DNA from: Caulobacter sp.
GTDB taxonomy: Bacteria; Pseudomonadota; Alphaproteobacteria; Caulobacterales; Caulobacteraceae
Reading direction: 5' to 3'
Length of the DNA stretch: 42,318 nucleotides
Assembly (NCBI GenBank): GCA_028291265.1
Contig: JAQGIK010000082.1
Location: 1-42,318 of the forward strand
This document shows, piece by piece, positions 1 through 10,358 of this stretch (the first letter of the stretch is position 1; each line of letters starts with the position of its first letter). The notes below the pieces were generated by a model. The model did no database searches and was not told the DNA's origin. It was given only the letters and a program-made list of their open reading frames with translations. The position numbers and the translations under genes were made by a program.

Positions 1-28
1 CGACGCCGGTTCGGATGTTACCGCTCAT
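1..28 (-). CDS. 5' end of an unidentified gene (partial)
   Basis: An ATG on the minus strand at 28-26 opens a frame reading MSGNIRTGV to the window edge. A GAGGAG ribosome binding site lies about six bases upstream, which is the main support. Nine residues are too few to name the product. It would be divergent from the STAND NTPase that begins at 187, leaving about 160 bp for both promoters. It may be an accidental start. Confidence 0.45.
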
Positions 29-186
29 GTTCTGCTCCTCGATCAGGACGGCCGTTGTCGGGTCCCTAGAATGATCGGCTTCGGCACCCTTCGAAAGAGC
101 CTTTGGCCGCAACCTGGGCGGGCTCAATTCTTGACTTCGCGCGGGGTTGCTGATCTCGTTGACGTTCTGGCTGCGGGGGCGGGGCC

Positions 187-3100
187 GTGGACCCAAATCG
201 AATTGCAGATCTATTTCGGACAGCGACCGCGCCCTTGGTTGCGATCGGCGCCCTTGCGGCCTCTGTGCTGGGCGGCAGGACCTACCTCAAACCGCTCATG
301 GAAGGCCTGCTGAACGACGCCGAGCTGGCGATGCTGATCGCCACGGGCCTGCCGGCCGTGGCGGCCCTGCTCCTGCTGCTGTTGGCCTATCAGGCGCTTC
401 GCAAGCAGCCCAGATTGCTGAGGGCCGAGCGCTTCGACTTGCGGGTTCGCAACAAAGACGACCTGCTTGGCCGGGAGGTCGACGTCGCCGATCTGAAGGC
501 GATGTTGAACGAATACGCCCTGGTCTTTCTGGATGGCGAGTCAGGATCGGGGAAGTCCGCCCTGGCCCGCCACGGCCTCCTTCCCGCGTTGACGGAGGGC
601 GGGGACGTCCTACCGGTTCTCGTCTTCGAATACGGCGGCGACTGGGATCGAGGCTTGGCCAACAAGACCTATCTGGCCGTCTGGAATGCGTTGAACGTGG
701 ACCAGCGTGAACGCCTTGGGATCGCCGGCCGGCCGTCCGTGGGGACGATCGACGGCCCGCAGGTCGCCGCTCTCTTGCGCCGTGTCGCCACCGACCTCGG
801 ACTGTCACCGATCCTGATCTTCGATCAGTTTGACGACTACCAGCTGACCTTTCGCAGTCAGTTTCTCGATGCGCATCGCGCTTGGATTTCCGCCGACCAG
901 CTCAGAGACCGCAACGCGTTCTGGAGGTCGATCGACCTGGTTCGCGCCGACCACGGCTTGGCGATCATGGTCATTACGCGCTCCGACACCAGCGCCGGGC
1001 TGCACAGTGCTAGGTTCACCGAAGCCAGCACATCACGAACCCTTACCCGGCTGAACCCGGAGTGGCTGCCAAAGGTCTTCGCGCAACTGACCCGGGAGGA
1101 CGACAAGGGACCGGTCATCGAAAATCCCGAAGCGGGGTGGGTCGAACTGCAGCGTCTTCTGGAGACGGATTTGCAGAGAAACGGGGCGGTGCTGCCGCAG
1201 CAGGTTCGAGTGACGCTGCTGGGCCTGCGCAAGCTTGGCAGCCTGACACCCCGGAGCTACCGGCGCGCTGGCGGGACAACCGGCGTTGAGGCACTTTATG
1301 TCCGCGACGCGATTCAGAACGCGTCGCTGGCTTCCGGCGAAGAGGCCGACACCATTCGTCGGCTGTTGCTGATGTTCGTGGAACGTGGACCGGACAACGC
1401 CGCCAAGACGGTTTGGAGGGCCGAGGCGCAGCTGGCCGACGTCATTCCGGACCGCGGGCGACTGACGCGGGTCCTTGAGAAGCTCGAGGCCGAGGAAATC
1501 GTCCGGGCGCGACCGGGCGTCGAATCGGAGTCGGAAGAGTGGCAGCTGGACCACGATTATCTGGCCCGTTCCGCCCTGGCCGAAGAGCGCGCCGCTAACC
1601 GCTTTGTGGCCGTGTTGAGAGACGGTGCCGAGGCCTGGAGCAACGCCGGCTCGGACGTGCGCCAGCGCATCCGCACCCTGTTGCCCTTGCGATCGCAGTT
1701 TGCCCTGGCGCTGGAAAAACTTCGGTCGCGGGGCCGGTTTACCTATCGGCCCTACCGAACCTACGCGGCTTGGAGCCTGCTTAGGGTTGTTCCCATCGCT
1801 CTGGTCCTGGCGCTTGGCGGCGCGGTGAGTCGAGAGATCCTGCTGCAGAACGAGGCGCGAACCATCGTTGACGCGTTGAGTGACCAAACCAATGACCCGC
1901 TCTACGCCCTCTGGACGGCGCCGCCGTCGATCCGCGACAAGGCCGCTAGCATCCTGATCAACGGGGAACGACTCAAGACGGCGGGGAATGATTGGGTAAA
2001 CGCCTACGTCTCGTTGGAGCCGGAAGCGGCGGCGCGGCTGGCCTGGCAACTGGTCCACGCTCTGACACGGAGCGACATACAGAGCGACAGGCTTGAGCCG
2101 TTGTCCATGGCGCTCGATGCCACGGTTCCTCGTTTAAGCCGCGATGACGCGGCGAAGATCCTTGCCCATTTGAGAAAGAGAGCGGGCGAGCCGCGCTCCG
2201 ACATTCAGAACTTGAGCTATTTCCTGTCCATTGCCTATGTCGGCAAGGCCCTTTCACCCCAGGAGGCCGGGACACTCGCGGACGAGTTGCTTTCATGGCC
2301 GGAGTCCAATGGAAACGATGCGCGAAAAGCCTTGCCGCTCCAGGCCTTGACACAGGTCGCAGAAACGCTGGAGCCGGCCAAGGCGGCGGCGTTATGGACC
2401 TCGACCCTGAGAAGAACGGAAGCTTCCACCCTGAGCGATGAACGCCTGGAAGCCTACCAGAACGCGCTCGGGGCCCTGGCGAAGGCGCTCTCGCCGGAGG
2501 ATGCCCAGACCGCGTTTGCCGACCTTGGCAAGCACCTGGCAGGAGAGAAGGAGGCGACCCGGCGGTCCCGGATTCTCTTCCTCATGGCCGTGGTCGCCCA
2601 GAACTTGCAAGGTCCGGATGCTATGGCCGCCACCGACTTCTCGATGAAAGGCGTCTTCGACATCAATCAGACCTTCCCGGATAGAATGGCGTGGTACGAA
2701 GTGTTGGCGGCGGCGTCAGCAAAAATTCCCGACGCCATGGCCCGCCAAGTGGCCGAGCAAACTCCGGCCATGAGCAAAGCCTTGCTTGCCGGCGGGGATT
2801 CCATCGATTTCAAATTCAGGCAAAACGCATTGGTGCGGAACCTTGCGCCGCGGTTGGACAGCAACACGGCCGTTCGAGTGATCGGGGGGTTGCTGGAGAA
2901 CGATCCGCAGCCGTGGTCCAATATGGATCTCAGAATTCTCGGCGGGCGGGTGGAGCGGTCGGAGGCGGCGCGACAGCTTGCGTTGCATCCAGCCTGGATC
3001 GCGGCCTTCCCCTATGGAATCTACGCAGATCGTCCGACCGGTTCCCTGACGGAAGCGCAGGCCAAGCAGCAGGTCTATGACCTCCTGGCGGACAACGGAA

Positions 3101-3921
3101 TGAATAGCCGGCGCCTTACGTCACTGGGCCTAAAAGCAATGGTTGATCCCCTCAGCCCGGGCGCGGCGGCCGACCTTGCTCAGTTGGCTCGCTCGAAGAT
3201 CAGGGGCCGATTGGAGACCGGCTATAACCCGGAAAAGGCGACACTTTACGGCGCCCTGTCGGCGCGGGCTGGAGAACAGGCTGCTGAGCGCGCCGTAGGG
3301 TATTTTCTACGGGCGTGGGACGAAAACGAGGGCCTGCTTTCCTATACCAGCATCACCGAGGGCCTCAAAGCCGCCGCCGCCGGCGTGTCGGCGGCCGCAA
3401 GCCAAAAGCTGGCCTTTGACTTGGTTGAGCGGTCCGCTCGGGCGGCTCAGAAGGCTCATGACGGCTCCCTGGCCGACCGCTCCGACGGAGGCAGCTCCGA
3501 AGCCGTTGAAGTTCTAGCGCCGCTTGTGCCCAAACTCTCTGTTTCCCAGCGCCAAACCCTTGCCGACAAGCTGAGGGCGCTCATGCGAACGCCCGGGACA
3601 TCCGCGGCACGGCAAACCGCCATTCTGTCCGTCCTGGTGAAGATTGCCGATAGCTATGCCGATCCTCCCGACAGGACACCACGGCCTGTTCTGATCGATC
3701 TGATCATGGCCGTCGCCTGCCCCATCGATCTCGGCGAGGAACGGCGGTCGGCTTGGAAGCGCCTCGATCAGATCGCCGGCGAGCCTCTCGACCAAAGCGA
3801 ACTGAAGCTTATCGGCTGGGCCCGGAAGACCCATGCCGTAGGCCCCGCGGAAGTTCGCGGACCAAGGTCGCGGGGCAGGCTGGAAGAACTAGCCGCGAGG
3901 AACGTCAAGGCTCCCGGCTGA
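187..3921 (+). CDS. Membrane-anchored nSTAND1-type NTPase with long helical C-terminus
   Basis: This 1244-residue protein looks like a novel-STAND (nSTAND1) signalling NTPase. Two hydrophobic segments lie at about residues 15-30 and 48-72. LLGRE at about 93-97 precedes a Walker A, GESGSGKS (117-124), followed by HGLLPAL, and a Walker B of the form ILIFDQFDD near 211-219 matches the nSTAND1 DQfEE signature. A winged-helix-like section ends near 470 with DHDYLARSALAEE. A further membrane segment lies near 527-553. The remaining 690 residues are alpha-helical and repeat-like, without WD40 or classic TPR signatures I can identify. An in-frame TGA at 160 makes GTG 187 the first possible start, although no good ribosome binding site is visible. 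Sampled lines are 50-63% G+C, below most of the window. STAND proteins often sense ligands in regulation or phage defence; a defence role here is inference only. Confidence 0.85.
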   Translation: MDPNRIADLFRTATAPLVAIGALAASVLGGRTYLKPLMEGLLNDAELAMLIATGLPAVAALLLLLLAYQALRKQPRLLRAERFDLRVRNKDDLLGREVDVADLKAMLNEYALVFLDGESGSGKSALARHGLLPALTEGGDVLPVLVFEYGGDWDRGLANKTYLAVWNALNVDQRERLGIAGRPSVGTIDGPQVAALLRRVATDLGLSPILIFDQFDDYQLTFRSQFLDAHRAWISADQLRDRNAFWRSIDLVRADHGLAIMVITRSDTSAGLHSARFTEASTSRTLTRLNPEWLPKVFAQLTREDDKGPVIENPEAGWVELQRLLETDLQRNGAVLPQQVRVTLLGLRKLGSLTPRSYRRAGGTTGVEALYVRDAIQNASLASGEEADTIRRLLLMFVERGPDNAAKTVWRAEAQLADVIPDRGRLTRVLEKLEAEEIVRARPGVESESEEWQLDHDYLARSALAEERAANRFVAVLRDGAEAWSNAGSDVRQRIRTLLPLRSQFALALEKLRSRGRFTYRPYRTYAAWSLLRVVPIALVLALGGAVSREILLQNEARTIVDALSDQTNDPLYALWTAPPSIRDKAASILINGERLKTAGNDWVNAYVSLEPEAAARLAWQLVHALTRSDIQSDRLEPLSMALDATVPRLSRDDAAKILAHLRKRAGEPRSDIQNLSYFLSIAYVGKALSPQEAGTLADELLSWPESNGNDARKALPLQALTQVAETLEPAKAAALWTSTLRRTEASTLSDERLEAYQNALGALAKALSPEDAQTAFADLGKHLAGEKEATRRSRILFLMAVVAQNLQGPDAMAATDFSMKGVFDINQTFPDRMAWYEVLAAASAKIPDAMARQVAEQTPAMSKALLAGGDSIDFKFRQNALVRNLAPRLDSNTAVRVIGGLLENDPQPWSNMDLRILGGRVERSEAARQLALHPAWIAAFPYGIYADRPTGSLTEAQAKQQVYDLLADNGMNSRRLTSLGLKAMVDPLSPGAAADLAQLARSKIRGRLETGYNPEKATLYGALSARAGEQAAERAVGYFLRAWDENEGLLSYTSITEGLKAAAAGVSAAASQKLAFDLVERSARAAQKAHDGSLADRSDGGSSEAVEVLAPLVPKLSVSQRQTLADKLRALMRTPGTSAARQTAILSVLVKIADSYADPPDRTPRPVLIDLIMAVACPIDLGEERRSAWKRLDQIAGEPLDQSELKLIGWARKTHAVGPAEVRGPRSRGRLEELAARNVKAPG

Positions 3922-4118
3922 CAGGCTGGTTTGGAACGCCCCTCCTTGCCGAATCTTGGACCTGAGTCGCCGACGTCGGTGTTTGAACCGTTCGACCCAC
4001 AAGATGTTGGGGGTGAACAAAACGCGAAATCAGCGATTCCGCCGATTCGGTCATGCTCTGTTTCCACGCTGTTCGGCGAGGGGTTAACAGGGAGGGCCCT
4101 GGCGTTAAGGGTGCGCCC

Positions 4119-4754
4119 TCAGCGCCTGGGCGAGACCACCGCGCTTAGCGTCAGCAGTCCCATGGCGGCGCTGGCGATCCACAGGGCGGCGCCGCCGAGA
4201 TGGGCGAAGGCCAGGGCGCCCAGGACGGCGCCGGTCAGCAGGCCGAGCCACAGCAGCAGCATCGGAACCCAGGCCCAGCGGTCGCCGCCGAAGAAGATCA
4301 GGGCCAGCCGCTTGCCGAGCTTGACCAGGGCGCCGGTCATGTAGGTGACGCCGACGGGCGCCTCGCCCTCTTCGGTCAGGACGGTGTTTTCAGCCCCCAT
4401 CGACAGGGCCAGCAGGCCGACGGCGACGGACGTTGCGCCAAGCCCGTGGCAGAGGGCGGCGGCCGCGAGACCGGCCGTGGCAAAGGCGAGCAGGACCGGG
4501 CGCCGACGCCGGCCGACCAGCCGTCCGATGACTGTGCCGACAAACACCCCGCTGACGAACAGGGCGATCAGGGTCGCCGCCACCAGGGCCGGTCGCGCGG
4601 CCTGCGCCAGGCCGACCGCCATCCGGGTGGTGTTGCCGCTCATGAAGGAGACGAAGAAGCCGCCGGTCAGCAGGAAGCCGACCGCATCGACGAAGCCGGC
4701 CACGGCCGACAGGGCGGCGGCCAGCAGGCGCGTGCGCAGGTCGGCGGTCCGCAT
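4119..4754 (-). CDS. YoaK/DUF1275 family membrane protein
   Basis: This 211-residue, very hydrophobic protein has about six membrane segments. The N-terminal block reads AGFVDAVGFLLTGGFFVSF followed by MSGNTTRMA, which is the family signature of YoaK/DUF1275 (GFvDa, then sGNtt). The central NTVLTEEGEAPVGVTYMTGAL also fits. It should sit in the cytoplasmic membrane; the family has no settled biochemical role, though small-molecule transport has been suggested. It is transcribed alone, convergent with the STAND gene, with a 197-bp gap (3922-4118) in which I see no gene or clear terminator. Confidence 0.85.
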   Translation of the reverse strand: MRTADLRTRLLAAALSAVAGFVDAVGFLLTGGFFVSFMSGNTTRMAVGLAQAARPALVAATLIALFVSGVFVGTVIGRLVGRRRRPVLLAFATAGLAAAALCHGLGATSVAVGLLALSMGAENTVLTEEGEAPVGVTYMTGALVKLGKRLALIFFGGDRWAWVPMLLLWLGLLTGAVLGALAFAHLGGAALWIASAAMGLLTLSAVVSPRR

Positions 4755-4847
4755 CGGCCTGGCTCCTCTTCCGGCGTTGGTGCGGCAACCCTACAGGACG
4801 GGACGAGCCCTCGTCACGGTCGGCGACCCGGGAGCCGGACAGGCAAA

Positions 4848-4878
4848 CGCCCCGGAGGCCTTTTGGGCCGCCGGGGCG
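4848..4878 (-). terminator. Probable hairpin terminator of the glycine-zipper gene
   Basis: CGCCCCGG (4848-4855) pairs with CCGGGGCG (4871-4878), extended by GGCC/GGCC, around a short T-rich loop. It lies 34 bases downstream of the stop codon of the minus-strand gene ending at 4912. Read on the minus strand it is followed by TTTGCCT, a weak U-tract, so efficient intrinsic termination is likely but not certain. Confidence 0.5.
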
Positions 4879-4911
4879 CGCTTACGCTCTGACGCTTACT
4901 GAAGTCGCCGA

Positions 4912-5967
4912 CTACTGGCGGCGATAGTTGGCCGGGTAGCGCTCGTCACGCACGTCCATGCGGACGGTGCGGGCCAGGCTGTCGAGGCGGGCATTGATGG
5001 CGCTCATGCCGCGCGGGCCGAGGCGGCCGCCGTTGTTGCGGCGCATCTGCTCGTCCGAGCGGCCGATGTCCGACAGGGTGGTCAGGGCGCGCTGCGACTC
5101 GCGACGGGTCAGCTGACCGTCGTTGCGGGCGGTACGGATGAACTCGCCGAGCATGCTGGCCCGGGCGCGGGTGTCCGCGCCGCTCCAGCCTTGCGCGCCA
5201 CGATCACGGCCCTGGTCGTAGCCGCGGGTGTCGTTCTGGGCGTAGGACGTACCGCCCATGCTCATCCAGCGACCCTGGCTGTCGTAGTAGCCACGGGTTT
5301 CGCCGGCCACCCAGCGGCCGTTGTCGTAGTAGCCGGGTTGGGCGTCGGCGACCCAGACGCCGCTCGAGTCGCGACGGCCGGGAGCCTCGCCGCGCACCCA
5401 GCGACCGTTGCGGTCGTAATAGCCCTGGGCCGGACCGGAAACCCAGCGGCCGTTGTCGTAGTAGCCGCTCGAGGCGCCGGCGACCCACTGGCCGCGGCTG
5501 TCGTAGTAGCCATTGGAGGCGGCGGGGACCCAGCGACCGTCACGGTCGTTGTAGCCGCCCGCCCCGCGGACCTCGACCCAGCGGCCGTTGTCGTAATAGC
5601 CGTTCGGCTGGCCGTCGACGAAGCGGCCGTCGCGGTCGAAGTAGCCGCTGGCGCGGCCGACGCGCCGGTCGTTGGCGTGCCACGAGCCATTGGTGTCGTA
5701 GTAGCCGTAGGCGCGGTCGCAGTCGGCGCTGGAGCGGGCGATGGCGTTGCCGGCGACGGCCCCGACGATGCCGCCGACGACGGCGCCTTCGGTGCGGTTC
5801 TTGTTGGCGGCGACATTGCTGCCGACCACCGCGCCGGCGATGCCGCCGATGATGGTCCCGGCGACCGAGCGCTCGTCACGTTGTTGTTCGCAGCGGTCCT
5901 GGGCGAAGGCCATGGACGGCAGCAGGGTGGCGACGGCGATGCCGGCGACCCAGATTGATTTTTTCAC
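4912..5967 (-). CDS. Secreted glycine-zipper protein with tandem GYYD-GRWV repeats
   Basis: 351 residues. A signal peptide (about 1-22, ending MAFAQ) is followed by a glycine-zipper region at 36-75 (GTIIGGIAGAVVGS, then GAVVGGIVGAVAGNA), typical of outer-membrane-associated 2TM glycine-zipper proteins. Residues 88-238 form about ten repeats of 14-16 residues built on GYYD-(x)-GRWV, rich in aromatic residues, Gly and Asp. The C-terminal 100 residues are charged and probably helical. The start is GTG at 5967 with GAGGAG seven bases upstream. It probably acts in the periplasm or outer membrane; binding to polysaccharide or peptidoglycan through the aromatic repeats is a guess. It stands as a single gene with its own promoter region at 5968-6133. 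Confidence 0.8.
   Translation of the reverse strand: MKKSIWVAGIAVATLLPSMAFAQDRCEQQRDERSVAGTIIGGIAGAVVGSNVAANKNRTEGAVVGGIVGAVAGNAIARSSADCDRAYGYYDTNGSWHANDRRVGRASGYFDRDGRFVDGQPNGYYDNGRWVEVRGAGGYNDRDGRWVPAASNGYYDSRGQWVAGASSGYYDNGRWVSGPAQGYYDRNGRWVRGEAPGRRDSSGVWVADAQPGYYDNGRWVAGETRGYYDSQGRWMSMGGTSYAQNDTRGYDQGRDRGAQGWSGADTRARASMLGEFIRTARNDGQLTRRESQRALTTLSDIGRSDEQMRRNNGGRLGPRGMSAINARLDSLARTVRMDVRDERYPANYRRQ
5254..5706 (-). repeat. Coding tandem repeats (about 10 units of 42-48 bp)
   Basis: The DNA encoding residues 88-238 of the glycine-zipper protein consists of degenerate 42- to 48-bp units. All units keep the reading frame. Most retain codons for GYYD and GRWV; one unit has lost the tyrosines (GRRDSSGVWV). 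Such an array could expand or contract by slippage or recombination. Confidence 0.8.
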
Positions 5968-6133
5968 GGGAAAACTCCTCGGGGCGCTTCTATGCGATCC
6001 GTTGGCGACCTAACGGGTCCGCCAAGAAGAAGTTCCGAGTTTCATCTTAAGGGGGCGAAATAAGTCCCGTCATAGTCAGTGTAAATGGCCAGAAAAGCCG
6101 AAACTGAACTTCAGATGAACGCGACCAACGGAA

Positions 6134-6861
6134 TCAGAGATTTTTGTTCATCTCAAGTAAATCTTCCGCTCGTCGGGTCACCGCCGACAGTCTTGGCCCC
6201 CAGTCCCGCGCCAAGGCCTCGGGGTCATCCCCGCGCACGGCGAACAGCGGCGCGTCCCAGACGATGGCGCCGCGGCCGAACGGCACCGGGATCATGGCGC
6301 CGTCCCAGCTGCCCAGGCGGATGGCCGGTTTGCAGGCCAGGCCGACGAGGAGGACCGGTGCGCCGGTGACGCGGGCCAGGGCGGGCGTGCCGGCCTGCAT
6401 GATTTCGTTAGGGCCGCGGGGGCCGTCGGGGGTGATGGAGATGCCGCCCTCCTCGCCCACCCAGCGGATCATGTCGCGGAAGGCCTGTTCGCCGTGCTTG
6501 TTCTTGCCGGGGTCGGACTTCTTCTTGGAGGAGCCGCGGATGGCCGGGAAGCCGATGGCCTGCATGGCCGAGGCGATGAACTGGCCGTCGGAACTGCGGG
6601 AGATCAGGGCCCGCATGTCGTGGCGGTGGCCGGGGGCCTGGGGCCAGCTCATCGGCGAGAGCGGGATGCGGCCGTGCCAGAAGCAGAGGATGGCGCCCTT
6701 GTTCGCATAGCCGGGCTCGCCGGCCCGCCAGGCGGCCCAGACGCCCTCGGCGCTGTCCTGGCCCTCGCGGGTCCAGCGCATGGTGGCGAAGCAGAGGCGC
6801 AGCCAGGTCGCGAAGACCAGGGCCAGGAAACCCTGGACGCCCTCGGAGCGGAACCACTTCT

Positions 6862-6865
<4 letters not shown>
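6134..6865 (-). CDS. Lysophospholipid acyltransferase family protein (DUF374)
   Basis: 243 residues with an N-terminal hydrophobic stretch (11-27). FWHGR (62-66), SRSSDGQF (89-96), IRGSS (109-113) and ITPDGPRGP (144-152) match the DUF374 branch of the LPLAT acyltransferases, in which the His of FWHGR is taken as catalytic. It probably acylates a lipid A-related or phospholipid acceptor at the inner membrane. Its ATG overlaps the TGA of the upstream MsbA-like gene by four bases (ATGA), implying translational coupling; the pairing with a lipid flippase supports a role in envelope lipid assembly. The exact substrate cannot be read from the sequence. Confidence 0.85.
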
Positions 6866-8673
<1,808 letters not shown>

Positions 8674-8691
8674 TACTTAGGACGCTCTGCG

Positions 8692-9369
8692 ATGGAGCGC
8701 CACTTGTCCGGCTACGATCTGAGTACGCGGTGGGGCCGGTTCCGGGCCAACTGGGACTTCTTCTGGAAGGACCATGCCTTCCTGCGGCTGTCGTTCGCCA
8801 ACGCCCACTGGATCGGTCCGGACATGGTGCGGGCGGCGCAACCCTGGCCGTTCCAGCTGAAATACTGGAAGCGGGACGGGGTGAAGACCATCATCAACCT
8901 GCGCGGCGGGTTCGACGCCAGCTTCTATGTGCTGGAGCGCGAGGCCTGCGAGCGGCTGGGTCTGGACGCCGTGGATTTCACCATCACCTCGCGGGCCGTG
9001 CCGACGCGGGCCCAGGTGCTGGGGGCCAAGGCGCTGTTCGAGACGATAAAGTATCCGGCCTTCATGCACTGCAAGTCGGGGGCGGACAGGGCCGGGATCA
9101 TGTCGGTGTTGTACCGGCACTTCCACCTCGGCGATTCGATCCGCGATGCGCTGAACGAGCTGGGCCTGCGGACGCTGCATGTGAAGCAGGGCAAGACCGG
9201 GGTGCTCGACTATGTGTTCGAGCGCTATCTCGAGGAGGCCGAGCCGCAGGGGATCGGCTTCCTCGACTGGGTGATGAGCGACGCCTACGACCCCAAGGCG
9301 ATCAAGGCCGACTTCCAGGAAGCCTGGTGGGGGACGCTGATCACCGACCGGCTGCTGAAGCGGGAGTAG
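8692..9369 (+). CDS. Tyrosine/dual-specificity phosphatase-like protein
   Basis: 225 residues. The P-loop HCKSGADRAG (126-135) gives the HCX5R signature with nucleophile Cys127 and Arg133. VKTIINLRGG (64-73) matches the upstream strand of bacterial DSP-type phosphatases. No signal peptide is present, so it should be cytoplasmic. ATG 8692 was chosen because AGGA lies nine bases upstream; an in-frame GTG at 8662 is possible but would overlap the MsbA start. Substrates are unknown. It is divergent from the msbA-like gene and convergent with the GFA gene, and its stop codon lies in the palindromic element at 9368-9528. Confidence 0.8.
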   Translation: MERHLSGYDLSTRWGRFRANWDFFWKDHAFLRLSFANAHWIGPDMVRAAQPWPFQLKYWKRDGVKTIINLRGGFDASFYVLEREACERLGLDAVDFTITSRAVPTRAQVLGAKALFETIKYPAFMHCKSGADRAGIMSVLYRHFHLGDSIRDALNELGLRTLHVKQGKTGVLDYVFERYLEEAEPQGIGFLDWVMSDAYDPKAIKADFQEAWWGTLITDRLLKRE

Positions 9370-9528
9370 CTGTTCCTCCCCCTCGCGGGGGAGGTGGCAG
9401 CGGCAACGCCGCTGACGGAGGGGGTCACCGCGGACATTCGCGACCATGCTGACCCGACCGCCGGTGGGGACCCCCTCCACCACGCGCTGCGCGCGCGGTC
9501 CCCCTCCCCCGATGGGGGAGGAACAGCT
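9368..9528. repeat. Nested palindromic intergenic element, copy 1
   Basis: Perfect 14-bp outer arms AGCTGTTCCTCCCC (9368-9381) and GGGGAGGAACAGCT (9515-9528) enclose inner inverted blocks: CCCCTCGCGGGGGAGG, GACGGAGGGGGTC and GGGGACCCCCTCC. The stop codons of both flanking convergent genes fall in its ends. A second copy in opposite orientation is at 28577-28739. It may act as a bidirectional terminator or be a non-autonomous mobile (REP/MITE-like) element. Confidence 0.8.
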
Positions 9529-9928
9529 ATCCCGGGAACCGCTCGAAGACCGGGATGCCTTCGGGGATGCGGTGGAAGGCCTGTTTGTCGGCGGCCTGGA
9601 TGACCATGCCCGGGGTGAAGACGCTGGGGTCGTCGAGGGTGCCGACCTTGAGGATCACGGCCGGCAGCATCTGCGGCCGGGTGGTGGTGTGGGTGCCGCA
9701 GTCGGCGCAGAACTCGCGGGTGGCGGCGCCGTCGAGGTCCTCGCGCATGAAGGTCTTGGGCGTGCCCCTGGTGTAGGTCACCGCCGGGATCGGGAAGGCC
9801 ATGAAGACGTTGGGCGAGCCGCCGGTGATGTACTGGCATTCGCGGCAGTGGCACTGGCCCATCATCATCGGCTCGCCGTCGACGGCGTAGCGGAGCTTGC
9901 CGCAGTAGCAGCCACCTTCGAGTTTCAT
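9527..9928 (-). CDS. GFA (CENP-V) family zinc protein
   Basis: 133 residues. The cysteine pattern CYC (7,9), CHCREC (26,28,31) and CADC (74,77) is the zinc-binding set of the glutathione-dependent formaldehyde-activating (GFA) fold. EFCADCGTHTTTRP is characteristic of the family. Most members have no proven activity beyond zinc binding, so formaldehyde chemistry should not be assumed. The start at 9928 is supported by GGGGAG upstream; a longer frame to 9976 lacks such a site. Its stop lies inside the 9368-9528 palindrome. Confidence 0.85.
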   Translation of the reverse strand: MKLEGGCYCGKLRYAVDGEPMMMGQCHCRECQYITGGSPNVFMAFPIPAVTYTRGTPKTFMREDLDGAATREFCADCGTHTTTRPQMLPAVILKVGTLDDPSVFTPGMVIQAADKQAFHRIPEGIPVFERFPG

Positions 9929-9983
9929 GGTCGTTCTCCCCGGATTGTTGGGGGAGGCTAGCACACACCCCCACACCGATCAC

Positions 9984-10086
9984 CCCGACGAAAGTCGGGG
10001 CCCAGCTGGCAGGGCGTAAGAAAGTTCGGCTCTGATCCGAGCCAGCCCGTCTGCATCGCGGACACTGGGCCCCGACTTTCGTCGGG
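9984..10086. repeat. Palindromic repeat with perfect 22-bp arms
   Basis: Arms 9984-10005 and 10065-10086 are perfect reverse complements (CCCGACGAAAGTCGGGGCCC plus AG). Each arm also contains its own hairpin, CCCGAC-GAAA-GTCGGG, with a GNRA-type loop. The spacer is 59 bp. It fills the gap between the DUF4170 stop and the GFA start region, both on the minus strand. Confidence 0.8.
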
Positions 10087-10102
10087 ATGAGCGGAAGAAG
10101 GG

Positions 10103-10339
10103 TTAGTGCTCGTGCCCGTCCTCGTTCGGATCCAGCAGCTTGTGGGCGTGGATGATGAAGTAGCGGGCGTGGGCGTTGTCGACGGTGGCCTGGGCCTTGG
10201 CTTTCCAGGCGGCGCGGGCCTCGGCGTAGTTGGCGTAGGCGCCGACGAACTCGACCTTACCCAGGTCGGCGAACTCGGTGGCGGTGATGTTCTTCAGCTC
10301 GCCGCCGATGACGAGGTGAAGGAGTTGCTTGTCCGGCAT
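10103..10339 (-). CDS. DUF4170 family small protein
   Basis: 78 residues, starting MPDKQLLHLVIGGE and ending in a His-rich tail (EDGHEH). The sequence LVIGGEL, AYANYAEARAAWKAKAQ and DNAHARYFIIHAHKL matches the alphaproteobacterial DUF4170 family, usually found beside CysQ-like genes, as here. The start at 10339 has GAGGAA upstream. The function is unknown; it is probably cytoplasmic. It follows the CysQ-like gene by 19 bases and is likely co-transcribed with it. Confidence 0.85.
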   Translation of the reverse strand: MPDKQLLHLVIGGELKNITATEFADLGKVEFVGAYANYAEARAAWKAKAQATVDNAHARYFIIHAHKLLDPNEDGHEH

Positions 10340-10358
10340 GGAGTTCCTCAAGGGAAAT

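Noticed and set aside
3922..4118. Possible small gene or terminator between the STAND and YoaK genes
   Set aside because: Open frames here have no ribosome binding site or family pattern, and no strong hairpin with a T-run is visible.
5254..5706. Possible CRISPR or minisatellite array
   Set aside because: The units are unequal, degenerate and keep a single open reading frame encoding protein repeats; there are no conserved repeats with unique spacers.
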